The position numbers and the translations under genes were made by a program. From NCBI GenBank assembly GCA_017983635.1, contig JAGOBA010000001.1:310001-374000 (forward strand): a stretch of 64,000 nucleotides of DNA. Reading direction: 5' to 3'. This DNA is from Alphaproteobacteria bacterium. GTDB lineage: Bacteria; Pseudomonadota; Alphaproteobacteria; Micropepsales; Micropepsaceae. Under the pieces are notes generated by a model. That model ran no database searches. It was not told the DNA's origin and was given only the letters and a program-made list of their open reading frames with translations. Within the stretch, counting starts at the first letter, position 1; the number at the start of each line of letters is the position of its first letter. This document shows positions 37,143-45,163 of this stretch, in pieces.

Positions 37143-37204
37143 CCGTTACACGACTGAAATCCGCGAAATTCTCCGTTCGCGATGTGTAACAACGGCGTTT
37201 TTTT
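37143..37204 (+). terminator. Orphan terminator-like nested hairpin with T7
   Basis: Outer arms GTTACAC (37145-37151) and GTGTAAC (37184-37190), inner arms CGCGAA (37162-37167) and TTCGCG (37176-37181), then AACGGCG and seven T (37198-37204). No protein gene ends nearby on this strand; the cupin stop is 265 bases upstream. It may end a small RNA or a long cupin 3' UTR. Confidence 0.5.
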
Positions 37205-37293
37205 GTCACGGATCGCTCGCCCAAACGGCGGCTCGCGGGCCACGCCCTTCGCGCATACGTTGTAGCCCCGCGCATACTTCACCCCAAACCTCA

Positions 37294-37318
37294 CCGGTCT
37301 TTCGACCGGGGCATTTTT
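37294..37318 (+). terminator. Second orphan terminator-like hairpin
   Basis: Stem CCGGTC / GACCGG with loop TTTC, followed by GGCA and five T (37314-37318). It lies 90 bases after the previous hairpin, with no gene between them. Confidence 0.5.
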
Positions 37319-37482
37319 CCTACTCACATTGTCAACGTGCAGCCGCGAGCGCGGCCAGAAGGGGCGCCCGGGAATCTGGAACAATAGTGGAACATCTAGA
37401 TGTGAAAGTCAAGCAAGTTCGCCGCCGAGCGTCGCGGGCAAGGGGAATAGGTATAGTGCCCATAGTGCCCCCGTATTCGTAT

Positions 37483-37659
37483 TTCCGCTTGAAGGGCAAA
37501 GGCATTCCCGGTGCAGGCCCGCTGCAGGCCGGCGGCGATCAGCTGGTGACGCTGCAGATCGTGCTGCCGGATCAGACGGATCAGAACCTCAGCGATATCG
37601 TGAAGCGCTGGGAAGCGCCGCATCCGTACGACCCGCGGAAGAAGTTTAGCGGGGCGTGA
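37483..37659 (+). pseudogene. Duplicated 3' end of the dnaJ-like gene
   Basis: The 177 bases encode the same last 58 residues as the intact dnaJ-like gene (36078-36254), with five base differences. Four are silent third-position changes (CAA/CAG twice, GAC/GAT, CAC/CAT) and one changes Ala to Pro. The match begins at the Phe-Arg-Leu-Lys codons and ends at the stop. There is no J-domain or start of its own, though an open frame from 37387 runs into it. The pattern fits an attachment-site-type duplication or a remnant of a second dnaJ gene. Confidence 0.85.
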
Positions 37660-37865
37660 GGCGCGTGTTCGCGCGGAAGCGGCGATTGACCTTGTACACG
37701 TGCCCAAGGGTCGGCCGCCTCCGCCGGCTGCCCGAAAGAACAGTTCGAATATTTGACGAATAGAGTATGTCGCACCCGTGACAATTGTTATCCGCGTCCA
37801 TATATAACCCGCGAAATCGAGTTCGCCTTGCATCCCGTCTTCGCAACGATTTTTGGGGAGGAGCA

Positions 37866-38633
37866 ATGTCTCGGTTGTTGGGCTCGTGGCGGGGACTCCG
37901 CTGGCTAGCCTTTTTGTTCTCGCTTGGTCTCGACGCTTATGTCTTTCACATTTCTGACCCGTTCACGCCCCTCAGCTTTATGACGAGCGGAATTGCGGCG
38001 GCGATCCTGTTCTTTCTGTTTCTGGAAATTGCGCGCGCCATGAAAGGGCGCGGCCGCATCCGTCAGGCGCTCGACGAGCATGAGCGCGTAACCTATCAGG
38101 TCGGCCGTCACGTGCTGGCGCTGTTGCGGAAGATCCGCAAAAGCCCGCTCGCCTACAACGCGATCTGGTTTCCGGTTTGGATCGCGATCTTCGCGACGGG
38201 TGTGATCAAGTGGTTTCTGTTCAAAGAGTTCTTCGACGCGCCACCGGAGTTCGGTTTGCCTTGGTTGACCCTGGCTCAGTATGCGTGTGCGGGGTATCTG
38301 CCGTTGCTGATCGCGCTGCCGTTCATTCTTGAACACGTGAGCGAGTGGACGAGCCATCAGTACGTGCTCGCCGTCGATACGAAATCTCACGATCCGCGCT
38401 TGCTCATTCATTCGGGCGTGTTCGACTACGACCTGGAGACTGTGTCCATCGAGCGTACCGTGACGACGCATGTATTTCAGACCTGGTGGCAGGCGATGAT
38501 CGGCATCGGCAACGTAGAGCTGCGCGAAACCGCTGGTGGCGAAGGCGAGACGCTGATCGATGTGTGGAAGCCGCGGCTGCTTGAGAAGAAGATTCGCGGC
38601 GCCGTCAAAACATCACGGCGGCGCGGGGACTGA
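37866..38633 (+). CDS. Membrane protein with C-terminal PH-like domain, function unknown
   Basis: 255 residues from the ATG at 37866 behind GGGGAGGA. Four hydrophobic segments (LRWLAFLFSLGLDAYVF, GIAAAILFFLFLEIA, AIWFPVWIAIFATGVIKWFL and GYLPLLIALPFILEHV) alternate with a cytoplasmic charged helix. The C-terminal 80 residues (YVLAVDTKSHDPRLLIHSGV, DLETVSIERTVTTHVFQTWW, and GIGNVELRE) look like a bacterial PH domain of the YdbT/bPH2 kind. Role unknown. Confidence 0.75.
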   Translation: MSRLLGSWRGLRWLAFLFSLGLDAYVFHISDPFTPLSFMTSGIAAAILFFLFLEIARAMKGRGRIRQALDEHERVTYQVGRHVLALLRKIRKSPLAYNAIWFPVWIAIFATGVIKWFLFKEFFDAPPEFGLPWLTLAQYACAGYLPLLIALPFILEHVSEWTSHQYVLAVDTKSHDPRLLIHSGVFDYDLETVSIERTVTTHVFQTWWQAMIGIGNVELRETAGGEGETLIDVWKPRLLEKKIRGAVKTSRRRGD

Positions 38634-38729
38634 TGGCGCGATCCCCGGTCACTCGGCGGACGTCTCAGGCCTAGAAGTCCGACCCCCAAACCTATATCCC
38701 TACGCCCCACCGCAGGGGGAGAGCCATCA

Positions 38730-39530
38730 GTGGCGAAGGTGAAGCCTACCAGCAATCCGAAGCTAAAGCTTCATGGGTTCAACAATCTGACGAAGTCGTT
38801 GTCGTTCAATATCTACGACATCTGCTACGCGCGTTCGAAGGCGGAGAACCGGGAGTATATCGAGTATATCGACGAGGTTTACAACGCGAAGCGGTTGACC
38901 GCGATCCTGACGGAGGTTGCCGACATTATCGGCGCGCATATCTTGAACGTGGCCAAGCAGGATTACGATCCGCAGGGGGCGAGCGTCACGATGCTGATCT
39001 CCGAGGGCCACGATGACGATCACTCCACGCCGAAAAAGGCGTCCGTCGTCGGCCACTTGGACAAGAGCCACATCACGGTGCACACCTATCCGGAGACGCA
39101 TCCGGATGCCGGTGTCAGCACCTTTCGCGCCGATATCGATGTCAGCACCTGCGGCCGGATCTCGCCCCTGAAAGCGCTGAACTTTCTCATCGAGAGTTTC
39201 GAGTCCGACATCGTGGTCATGGACTATCGCGTGCGCGGCTTCACGCGCAACGTGCGCGGCATGAAGCACTTCATCGACCACACGATCGACTCGATCCAAA
39301 ACTTCATCTCGCCGGGCATCCAGGACCGCTATGACATGGTCGACGTGAACGTCTACCAAGAGAGCATCTTCCACACCAAGATGCGGCTGAAGGAGCTGGA
39401 CCTCGACACGTATCTGTTCGGTGCCGGCGAGGCGGACCTAACGGCGCGCGAAGCGAAGCTCATCCGTGGGCGCGTCAATCATGAGATTAGCGAGATTTTC
39501 TACGGGCGGAATATTCAGCGCGGGGCTTAG
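38730..39530 (+). CDS. speD: S-adenosylmethionine decarboxylase proenzyme (E. coli type)
   Basis: 266 residues from a GTG at 38730 with AGGGGGA upstream. Pyruvoyl enzyme for spermidine synthesis. Self-cleavage and pyruvoyl serine lie in [20 protein letters not shown]. Strongly conserved blocks are [40 protein letters not shown] and [20 protein letters not shown], and the terminus FYGRNIQ matches E. coli SpeD. Decarboxylated SAM would be used by a spermidine synthase not seen here. Confidence 0.96.
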   Translation: MAKVKPTSNPKLKLHGFNNLTKSLSFNIYDICYARSKAENREYIEYIDEVYNAKRLTAILTEVADIIGAHILNVAKQDYDPQGASVTMLISEGHDDDHSTPKKASVVGHLDKSHITVHTYPETHPDAGVSTFRADIDVSTCGRISPLKALNFLIESFESDIVVMDYRVRGFTRNVRGMKHFIDHTIDSIQNFISPGIQDRYDMVDVNVYQESIFHTKMRLKELDLDTYLFGAGEADLTAREAKLIRGRVNHEISEIFYGRNIQRGA

Positions 39531-39559
39531 TGTGTGACTCGTTCGGAGATGCTTGCGCT

Positions 39560-39701
39560 GCCCCCCTCCCGTGCAGCCGCTTCGCGGCGCAGGTACTCCC
39601 CCGAGCTTCGCTCAGGGGAGACAAATTAAAATCGTTGTCTCCCCCAAAGTGAAACTTTGGGGGAGTGGGTGCGCAACGTAGTTGCTGCACTCGAGGGGGG
39701 C
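39560..39701. repeat. Nested palindromic (cruciform) repeat, family C
   Basis: Outer arms GCCCCCCTCCCGTGCAGC and its near-inverse close the element. Inside are a hairpin CTCCCCCGAGC..GCTCAGGGGAG, a palindrome GGGGAGACAA-N10-TTGTCTCCCC, and a second hairpin CTCCCCCAAAGT..ACTTTGGGGGAG. It fills the gap after speD. A shorter relative (CCGAGC..GCTCGGGGGAGACAA) lies at 45112. Confidence 0.75.
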
Positions 39702-39784
39702 GGCTCCCACTTGCGGCGCGGTGGCGCGTTTGAATGTTCGTGTCGTCGCTGGCGGTATTCGCTGCGGCGCGATAGCTTTGGCCG

Positions 39785-40891
39785 ATGAGCGACAAAGACA
39801 TCGAACGATTGGCGGCGCAGTTGCTGCACCATCATGGGGCGGGGCTTCGGCCGGGGGATTCCGTGGTGCCGGGGATATGGCCGGCGGCCGTGTTTCATCT
39901 GCCGGGCGATCCGGCGAAGGCGCCTTATGTTTATGGGCGGTATCACAACCCGAGTTGGGATCCGTTGGAGGCGGCGCTCGGCACGCTTGAGGGGGCGGAG
40001 GCGCTGATCTTTCCGTCCGGCATGGCCGCCATTGCGGCGGTGATGTTCACGACCGTTCGGGCCGGCGACCGGGTGCTGGTGCCGTCGGACGGCTATTTCG
40101 CGGTGCGTGCGCTGGCGGAGCAGTTCTTGGCGCCGCTCGGTGCCATCGTCGAGATGCGGCCGACGGCGCGAATGCTTGAGGGCGGGTTCGACGGATTTCG
40201 GTTGGTGCATGTCGAGACACCATCGAACCCGGGGCTCGACGTTTGCGACTTGCAGGAAGCGGCGGCGCTCGCGAAGGCGGCCGGCGCGATCCTCTGCGTC
40301 GACAACACGACGATGACGGCGTTGGGGCAGCGGCCGTTAGAACTTGGCGCGGACATCGTCGTTTGCTCGGACACGAAGGCGGTGAACGGGCACTCCGATG
40401 CGCTACTCGGCCATGTCGCGACGCGGCGCGGCGATCTGATGACGCGGCTTCGGGACTGGCGGAAGTTCTCGGGAACGATCCCCGGCCCGTTCGATGCCTG
40501 GCTGGTGTTCCGCGGGTTGGAGACGTTGGAGGTGCGCTACGCGCGCATGTGCGCGACGGCAGCGGTGATCGCTCCGCGATTGGCCGAGCACAAGAATGTT
40601 CGCGCGGTGCGCTTTCCGGGGTTGGCCAACGATCCGGCGCATGCGGTTGCGCGGCGTCAGATGACGGGCTTTGGGCACATGATCTCGCTGACCCTGGCCG
40701 ATGGAGGGACCGCGGAGAAATTCATTACGCAGTGTTCCTTTATTCAGCCGTCGACGAGTTTTGGGGGCGTGAGGACGTGTGCGGAGCGGCGCGCGCGGTG
40801 GGGGGATCAGGTGCCGGAGGGCTTCGTTAGACTCTCGATTGGACTGGAACCGGCCGACGCCCTGTGGGAGTCGATGGCAGCCGCGCTCTGA
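39785..40891 (+). CDS. Cys/Met metabolism PLP-dependent enzyme (cystathionine gamma-synthase/lyase type)
   Basis: 368 residues, fold type I. Conserved elements are VYGRYHNPSWDPLEAALGTL, then GAEALIFPSGMAAIAAV, the Asp in ILCVDNTTMTALG, and the PLP-lysine region ADIVVCSDTKAVNGHSDALLG (Lys in DTKAVNGH). The C-terminus has SFGGVRTCAERRARWG and PEGFVRLSIGLEPADAL. It probably catalyses a beta- or gamma-elimination or replacement on a sulfur amino acid; lyase versus synthase cannot be decided. Slightly shorter than typical (about 380-400). Confidence 0.88.
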   Translation: MSDKDIERLAAQLLHHHGAGLRPGDSVVPGIWPAAVFHLPGDPAKAPYVYGRYHNPSWDPLEAALGTLEGAEALIFPSGMAAIAAVMFTTVRAGDRVLVPSDGYFAVRALAEQFLAPLGAIVEMRPTARMLEGGFDGFRLVHVETPSNPGLDVCDLQEAAALAKAAGAILCVDNTTMTALGQRPLELGADIVVCSDTKAVNGHSDALLGHVATRRGDLMTRLRDWRKFSGTIPGPFDAWLVFRGLETLEVRYARMCATAAVIAPRLAEHKNVRAVRFPGLANDPAHAVARRQMTGFGHMISLTLADGGTAEKFITQCSFIQPSTSFGGVRTCAERRARWGDQVPEGFVRLSIGLEPADALWESMAAAL

Positions 40892-40923
40892 ATAGTGGCT
40901 CTATTTTGCCAATCTGATGGAAT

Positions 40924-40943
40924 ATTAGACTCTTGGGTCTAAT
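40924..40943. promoter_or_regulatory. Distal operator-like palindrome upstream of emrA
   Basis: ATTAGAC and GTCTAAT arms, 6 bases apart, have the same GACT-N4-GGTC core geometry as the operators at 40977 and 44337. The centre is 53 bp from the proximal site, about five helical turns. Confidence 0.55.
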
Positions 40944-40947
40944 TTTC

Positions 40948-40976
40948 TTGTGTAGCGGTGTTGCTGGTTCTACAAA
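40948..40976 (+). promoter_or_regulatory. Candidate emrA promoter
   Basis: TTGTGT (40948-40953), 17 bases, TACAAA (40971-40976). It is weak against consensus but lies exactly between the two palindromes, with the proximal one covering the expected transcription start. Confidence 0.4.
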
Positions 40977-40996
40977 TTTGGACTGTGTAGTCCAGT
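40977..40996. promoter_or_regulatory. Proximal TetR-type operator upstream of emrA
   Basis: TGGACT-GTGT-AGTCCA is a perfect 6-base-arm palindrome, the same sequence and spacing as the operator before the second tetR gene (TTTGGACT-N4-AGTCCAAA). It ends about 10 bases before the emrA ATG. Confidence 0.7.
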
Positions 40997-41006
40997 TGTG
41001 AGTTCC

Positions 41007-42062
41007 ATGCGTAAGTACGCCCTCCCCGCCATTGGTACGATCGCCGGTCTTGCCGCGCTTTACGCGTTGGGGATGTGGCTCTTCGTGTGGCGCTTTGAGG
41101 TTTCGACCGACGACGCCTATGTGCAGGCCGACATCGCGGCGATCGCGCCGAAGCTGTCGGGCTATGTCGCGGCGATCAAGGTCACCGACAACCAGCGGGT
41201 CCGGGCCGGGGACGTTCTGGTCGAACTCGACACGTCCGATATCAGCCCGCGGGTCGATCAGGCGGCGGCGCTGGTCGAGTCGCGCAAGGCCGGGGTCGCG
41301 AACGCGAAGGCGAAGCTCAATCTGCAGCAGTCGGTGATCGGTCAGGCGAATGCCGCGATCGCGAGTACGGCAGCGGAAGGCGTGCGCAGCCGCAAGGACA
41401 TCGAACGTTATCGCGCCCTCGCGGGCAAAGGGTGGGTCAGCCAGCAGCGGCTGGAACTTGCGATCGCGGAGGCGAGCAAGGCCGACGCCGGGACGGACCG
41501 GGCGCGCGCTGCGCTGGAGGCGGAGCGTGCGCAGGTGCCGGTGATCGAGAGCGCGTTGCTGCAGGCGGAGGCCGATCTCAAGCAGGCCGAGGCGCAGTTG
41601 GCGCTGGCACAGGCGGACCTCGCCAACGCGACGCTGCGGGCGCCGTTCGACGGCGTCGTCGGCAATCGCACGGTGCAAGACGGTCAGTTCGTGAGCGCGG
41701 GCGTTCAGGTGATGGCGGTGGTGCCGCTGCCGAACGTCTATGTGGTTGCGAACTTCAAGGAGACGCAGATCCAGCACATGGTTGCGGGGCAAGCGGTCAA
41801 GCTTGATGTCGATGCCCTGCCCGGCGCCGACTTGAAGGGAACCATCGAGAGCCTTGCGCCGGCGAGCGGCTCGTTGTTCAGCCTGCTGCCGCCGGAGAAC
41901 GCGACCGGCAACTTCACGAAGGTTGTGCAGCGCATTCCCATTCGGATTCGGGTGGAAGGTAAGGCCGACGCGTTGGCGCGGCTGCGCGCGGGGATGTCGG
42001 TTGCGATCACCGTCGACGTGCGCGATCAGCCGAAGACCGAAAGCCAACAGGTCGTCAAATGA
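41007..42062 (+). CDS. emrA: HlyD/EmrA-family efflux adaptor
   Basis: 351 residues from the ATG at 41007; a GTG three codons earlier is possible. Periplasmic adaptor of a tripartite multidrug exporter. N-terminal anchor helix (LPAIGTIAGLAALYALGMWLF), then VSTDDAYVQADIAAIAPKLS, the lipoyl half LVELDTSDISPRVDQ, a coiled-coil hairpin rich in Ala/Gln/Glu (about 95-200), then NATLRAPFDGVVGNRTVQDG and the beta-barrel with FKETQIQHMVAGQAVKLDVD. The stop overlaps the emrB start (ATGA). Symbol given by family; substrate unknown. Confidence 0.92.
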   Translation: MRKYALPAIGTIAGLAALYALGMWLFVWRFEVSTDDAYVQADIAAIAPKLSGYVAAIKVTDNQRVRAGDVLVELDTSDISPRVDQAAALVESRKAGVANAKAKLNLQQSVIGQANAAIASTAAEGVRSRKDIERYRALAGKGWVSQQRLELAIAEASKADAGTDRARAALEAERAQVPVIESALLQAEADLKQAEAQLALAQADLANATLRAPFDGVVGNRTVQDGQFVSAGVQVMAVVPLPNVYVVANFKETQIQHMVAGQAVKLDVDALPGADLKGTIESLAPASGSLFSLLPPENATGNFTKVVQRIPIRIRVEGKADALARLRAGMSVAITVDVRDQPKTESQQVVK

Positions 42063-43639
42063 GCGGCGCGGCGCCTGCACAGACCGCCGGCGCCGACCTG
42101 CCCCCGATCACCGCGCGCGCGCTGATCGGGTTCTTCGCCATGGCGTTCGGGATGTTCATGGCGATTTTGGACATTCAGATCGTCTCGGCGTCGCTGGCGC
42201 AAATACAGGCGGGCCTCTCGGCTTCGGCGGAAGAGATCAGCTGGGTGCAAACGTCGTATCTGATCGCGGAGGTCGTGATGATCCCGCTCTCCGGGTTTCT
42301 GTCACGGCTGCTGTCGACGCGGATCTTGTTCTGCGTCTCGGCCGCGTCGTTCACGTTGATGAGCCTGTTCTGCGCGCTCGCGACCTCAATCGAGCAGATG
42401 ATCATCTTTCGCGCGCTGCAAGGATTTCTGGGCGGCGCGATGATCCCGACGGTGATGGCGGGGTCCTACATCATGTTCGGGCGCGGACGGGCGGCGGGCG
42501 TGAGCGTGTTCGTCGGGTTGATCGCGACGCTGGCGCCGACCGTCGGGCCTACGATCGGCGGGATTTTGACCTCGGCGTTTTCGTGGCACTGGCTTTTTCT
42601 GATTAACCTTCCGATCGGGATTCTGATCACGGCGATCGTTTGGGCGGTCGTCGACTTCGACAAGCCGGACTGGTCGCTGCTTGAGGGGATCGATGTGCTT
42701 GGATTCTCGCTGATGGCGACGTTCTTGGGATCGGTAGAATACGTTCTTGAGGAGGGCTCGCGGAAGGACTGGTTCGAGGACGGGTCGATCCGCACGTTTG
42801 CCTTTGTGGCGGTGGCGGCAGGGGTGGCGTTCTTCATACGCGTGCTGAGCGCGCGCAATCCGATCGTCAATCTGCGTGTGTTCAAGGATCGAAATTTTTC
42901 GCTGGGCGCGGGGTTCGGTTTGATACTGGGCATCGGGCTTTATGGGATCGTGTATTTGCTGCCGGTGTTCTTGGCGCGCGTGCGAGGCTATTCGAGTCTG
43001 CAGATCGGCGAGCTCGTCTTTGTGACCGGGCTGTTTCAGTTTATGGCGGCGCCGCTGGCCGGGACGCTCAGCCGGTTCGGCTATGCGCGGGTCGTGATGA
43101 TGATCGGCATGAGCTTGATGGCGCTGTCGTGCTTTCAATTTTCCTTCCTCACCTCCGAGTGGGGGTTTTGGGAGATGCTGATCCCGCAGATGATGCGCGG
43201 CGCGGGGCTGATGTTCTGCATGGTGCCGGCGAACGTGATTGCGCTCGCGCGGCTGGATCCGGTCACGCTGAAAGATGCGACGGGATTGTTCAATCTGCTG
43301 CGCAATCTGGGCGGGGCGCTTGGGCTTGCGGTGCTCAACACGCAACTGAGCGAGCGCGCCACGTTTCACTATCAGCGCCTGTCGGAGAATGTGAGTGCCG
43401 GTCGCGGCGTTGCGGAGGGTTGGCTGGCGGGGCTTGCCGAACGCTATAGCGGGATGATCCCCGTCAATCCGGAGGATGCGGCGCTCAAGACGATGACGGG
43501 CTTTGTGCATCGCGAGGCGCTGGTGCTCGCGTTCGCGGATTGCTTCCTGATCATCGCGATCATCTACGCCGTCGCGTTGCTTTTCACGCCGTTGCTCTCT
43601 GCGCCGGCGCACATGGACAGGATTGAGGTCAATGAGTAA
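42059..43639 (+). CDS. emrB: DHA2-family MFS drug exporter (EmrB type)
   Basis: 526 residues with 14 transmembrane helices. MFS DHA2 marks are FMAILDIQIVSASLAQIQ in helix 1, EEISWVQTSYLIAEVVMIPL, the helix 4-5 region FRALQGFLGGAMIPTVMAGS, and the antiporter motif C-like VGLIATLAPTVGPTIGGILT. It expels hydrophobic compounds using the proton gradient together with the adaptor. The 3' end overlaps the start of the first tetR gene by eight bases, so efflux pump and regulator share one mRNA. Confidence 0.94.
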   Translation: MSGAAPAQTAGADLPPITARALIGFFAMAFGMFMAILDIQIVSASLAQIQAGLSASAEEISWVQTSYLIAEVVMIPLSGFLSRLLSTRILFCVSAASFTLMSLFCALATSIEQMIIFRALQGFLGGAMIPTVMAGSYIMFGRGRAAGVSVFVGLIATLAPTVGPTIGGILTSAFSWHWLFLINLPIGILITAIVWAVVDFDKPDWSLLEGIDVLGFSLMATFLGSVEYVLEEGSRKDWFEDGSIRTFAFVAVAAGVAFFIRVLSARNPIVNLRVFKDRNFSLGAGFGLILGIGLYGIVYLLPVFLARVRGYSSLQIGELVFVTGLFQFMAAPLAGTLSRFGYARVVMMIGMSLMALSCFQFSFLTSEWGFWEMLIPQMMRGAGLMFCMVPANVIALARLDPVTLKDATGLFNLLRNLGGALGLAVLNTQLSERATFHYQRLSENVSAGRGVAEGWLAGLAERYSGMIPVNPEDAALKTMTGFVHREALVLAFADCFLIIAIIYAVALLFTPLLSAPAHMDRIEVNE

Positions 43640-44252
43640 CCCGGCGCCACGACCGAGCGGCCCCTCCCCGCTGCGCGCGCGGGAGCGGATTCTGAACGCC
43701 GCGGCGGAGCTGTTTCGCGCGCAGGGCTATGAAGCGTCGATGGATGCGATCGCGACCGCGGCAGGCGTGTCGAAGCAGACGCTCTACAATCAGTTCGGCT
43801 CGAAGGAGGAATTGTTCAAGGCGATTATCGCGGCACGGGCCGACGTTTTGCGTGCTCCACTCAGCGCGGCCGGACCTGAGCGCCACCCGCGCGAGGTGCT
43901 GACCGGGTTTGCGCGGCAGTACTACACGTTGTTTCTCACACCAGACGGCATGGATTTCCTGCGGATGTTGATCGCGGCGGCGCCGCGGTTTCCGGAACTG
44001 GCGCAAGACTTCTATGATTTGGGTCCGAAGCGCACGCTTTCGCTTCTCACCGAGTGGATGGCGCGCGAGGATCGGCTGGGCCGGTTGGACACCGGCGATC
44101 CCGCGCTTGCGGCCGAGCACTTCTCGTCCTTAATCCTTGGGCACTTTCAGCTTCGGGGACTGCTTGGAATGGCGAGCGCGCTTTCACCATCGGAAATCGA
44201 GCGGCGTGCGCGCTTCTGCGCCGATGCATTCATGCGCGCCTTCGGGCCGTGA
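43632..44252 (+). CDS. TetR/AcrR-family regulator of the efflux operon (copy 1)
   Basis: 206 residues from the ATG at 43632 inside the end of emrB. N-terminal HTH (RILNAAAELFRAQGYEASMD, then AGVSKQTLYNQFGSKEELFK). The C-terminal ligand domain resembles the AcrR_C/TetR_C group (RPLSAAG-like, ARQYYTLFL, AAPRFPELAQDFYDLGPKRT). The recognition helix VSKQTLYNQFG is identical to that of the next tetR gene, so both probably bind the same palindrome. Confidence 0.92.
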   Translation: MSNPAPRPSGPSPLRARERILNAAAELFRAQGYEASMDAIATAAGVSKQTLYNQFGSKEELFKAIIAARADVLRAPLSAAGPERHPREVLTGFARQYYTLFLTPDGMDFLRMLIAAAPRFPELAQDFYDLGPKRTLSLLTEWMAREDRLGRLDTGDPALAAEHFSSLILGHFQLRGLLGMASALSPSEIERRARFCADAFMRAFGP

Positions 44253-44336
44253 ATCGCTGCCGTGAATCAGTCGAACGTAAAAAGCAGCGGAAATCCGCCA
44301 CGACTCATGGTTATTTTTTTATTAAGGGACACAGCG

Positions 44337-44356
44337 TTTGGACTTCTCAGTCCAAA
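44337..44356. promoter_or_regulatory. Operator upstream of the second tetR gene
   Basis: TTTGGACT-TCTC-AGTCCAAA, a perfect 8-base-arm palindrome 60 bases ahead of the second tetR start. The core is the same as the proximal emrA operator. Confidence 0.75.
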
Positions 44357-44416
44357 AGTGATTCGGCAGCATGAACCATCGGCGAATCGGGGTGATTCGC
44401 CGAGCGGGGGCCAAAC

Positions 44417-45097
44417 ATGGGTGTGATTGGTGCGATGAGCCGTCATTCAGCAAACGCAGTTTCTCTGAACAACATTCCTGTCTCGCAATCGGCGATCCTT
44501 TCGATCCGCGCGCGCATCCTGGAGGCGGCGGCCGAAATGTTCCGGAGCCAAGGCTACGACGTGTCGATGGACGCGATTGCCGGCGCCGCGAACGTGTCGA
44601 AGCAGACGCTCTACAACCAGTTCGGCAACAAGGAAGAGCTGTTCAAAGCGATGGTCGCCGATCGCGCCGCCGCGATGCGCGCGCCGTTGCAAGTCCACGC
44701 CTTGGAACGCCATCCGCGCGACATGCTGGCGGACGTGGCGCGGCAGTACTATTCGCACGCCTGCACGGCGTACGAGATGGGCTACTACCGCATGATCATC
44801 GGCGCCAGCCAACAGTTTCCGGAGATCGGCGAGGCGTATTACGAAGCGGGGCCCAAGCAAATTCTGGACGCGCTCACGCAATGGATCGGCCGCGAGGAGC
44901 GGATCGGACGCCTGGACACGGGCGGCGACCCGCAATACGCGGCGGAGCATTTCCTAGGGCTGGTGACCGCACGCGTGGAGGCTCGCGGGTTGTTGGGTCT
45001 CGACGTCGAGATGACGCCCACTGAGATCGAACGGCGCTCGCGCTTCTGCTCGGACATCTTCATGCGCGCGTTCGGGCCGCAAAGGCTGCACGGGTGA
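44417..45097 (+). CDS. TetR/AcrR-family regulator (copy 2)
   Basis: 226 residues; the ATG at 44417 is used, with a second ATG at 44435. HTH: ARILEAAAEMFRSQGYDVSM, and ANVSKQTLYNQFGNKEELFK. It is clearly paralogous to the preceding TetR through the whole length (QYYSHACTAYEM, QQFPEIGEAYYEAGPKQILD, SRFCSDIFMRAFGP). It has a longer N-terminal tail and its own palindromic operator upstream. It likely cross-regulates the efflux operon. Confidence 0.92.
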   Translation: MGVIGAMSRHSANAVSLNNIPVSQSAILSIRARILEAAAEMFRSQGYDVSMDAIAGAANVSKQTLYNQFGNKEELFKAMVADRAAAMRAPLQVHALERHPRDMLADVARQYYSHACTAYEMGYYRMIIGASQQFPEIGEAYYEAGPKQILDALTQWIGREERIGRLDTGGDPQYAAEHFLGLVTARVEARGLLGLDVEMTPTEIERRSRFCSDIFMRAFGPQRLHG

Positions 45098-45111
45098 GCT
45101 ATAGCGCTCCT

Positions 45112-45139
45112 CCGAGCAAGCTCGGGGGAGACAAGGGGG
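45112..45139. repeat. Short family C hairpin
   Basis: CTCCTCCGAGC-AA-GCTCGGGGGAG hairpin followed by ACAA, just after the second tetR stop. It matches the hairpin plus GGGGAGACAA edge of the element at 39560 and may serve as a terminator. Confidence 0.6.
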
Positions 45140-45163
45140 TGTGCGAATGTCTATCGTCGGGCG

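Larger units (their letters stand above)
36879..37482. other. Gene-poor region between cupin gene and dnaJ fragment
   Basis: About 600 bases without a convincing ORF. The longest frame (37139-37384, minus) runs through both hairpins described here and has no family resemblance. The region looks lower in GC than its surroundings. It holds two terminator-like hairpins reading rightward (37143-37204 and 37294-37318) and a tandem ATAGTGCCC pair (37453-37461 and 37462-37470). I see no tRNA, tmRNA, SRP RNA or RNase P motif. Confidence 0.5.

Noticed and set aside
37139-37384. 81-codon minus-strand frame in the gene-poor region
   Set aside because: It crosses both hairpins and shows no family, signal or ribosome binding site that I could support.
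36879-37482. tRNA, tmRNA or other stable RNA at the dnaJ-adjacent region
   Set aside because: No T-loop, CCA end, or conserved core of tmRNA, SRP RNA or RNase P RNA is visible.
42386-43612. 408-codon minus-strand frame opposite emrB
   Set aside because: Composition (Arg, His, Gln runs) is typical of the antisense of a membrane protein gene.
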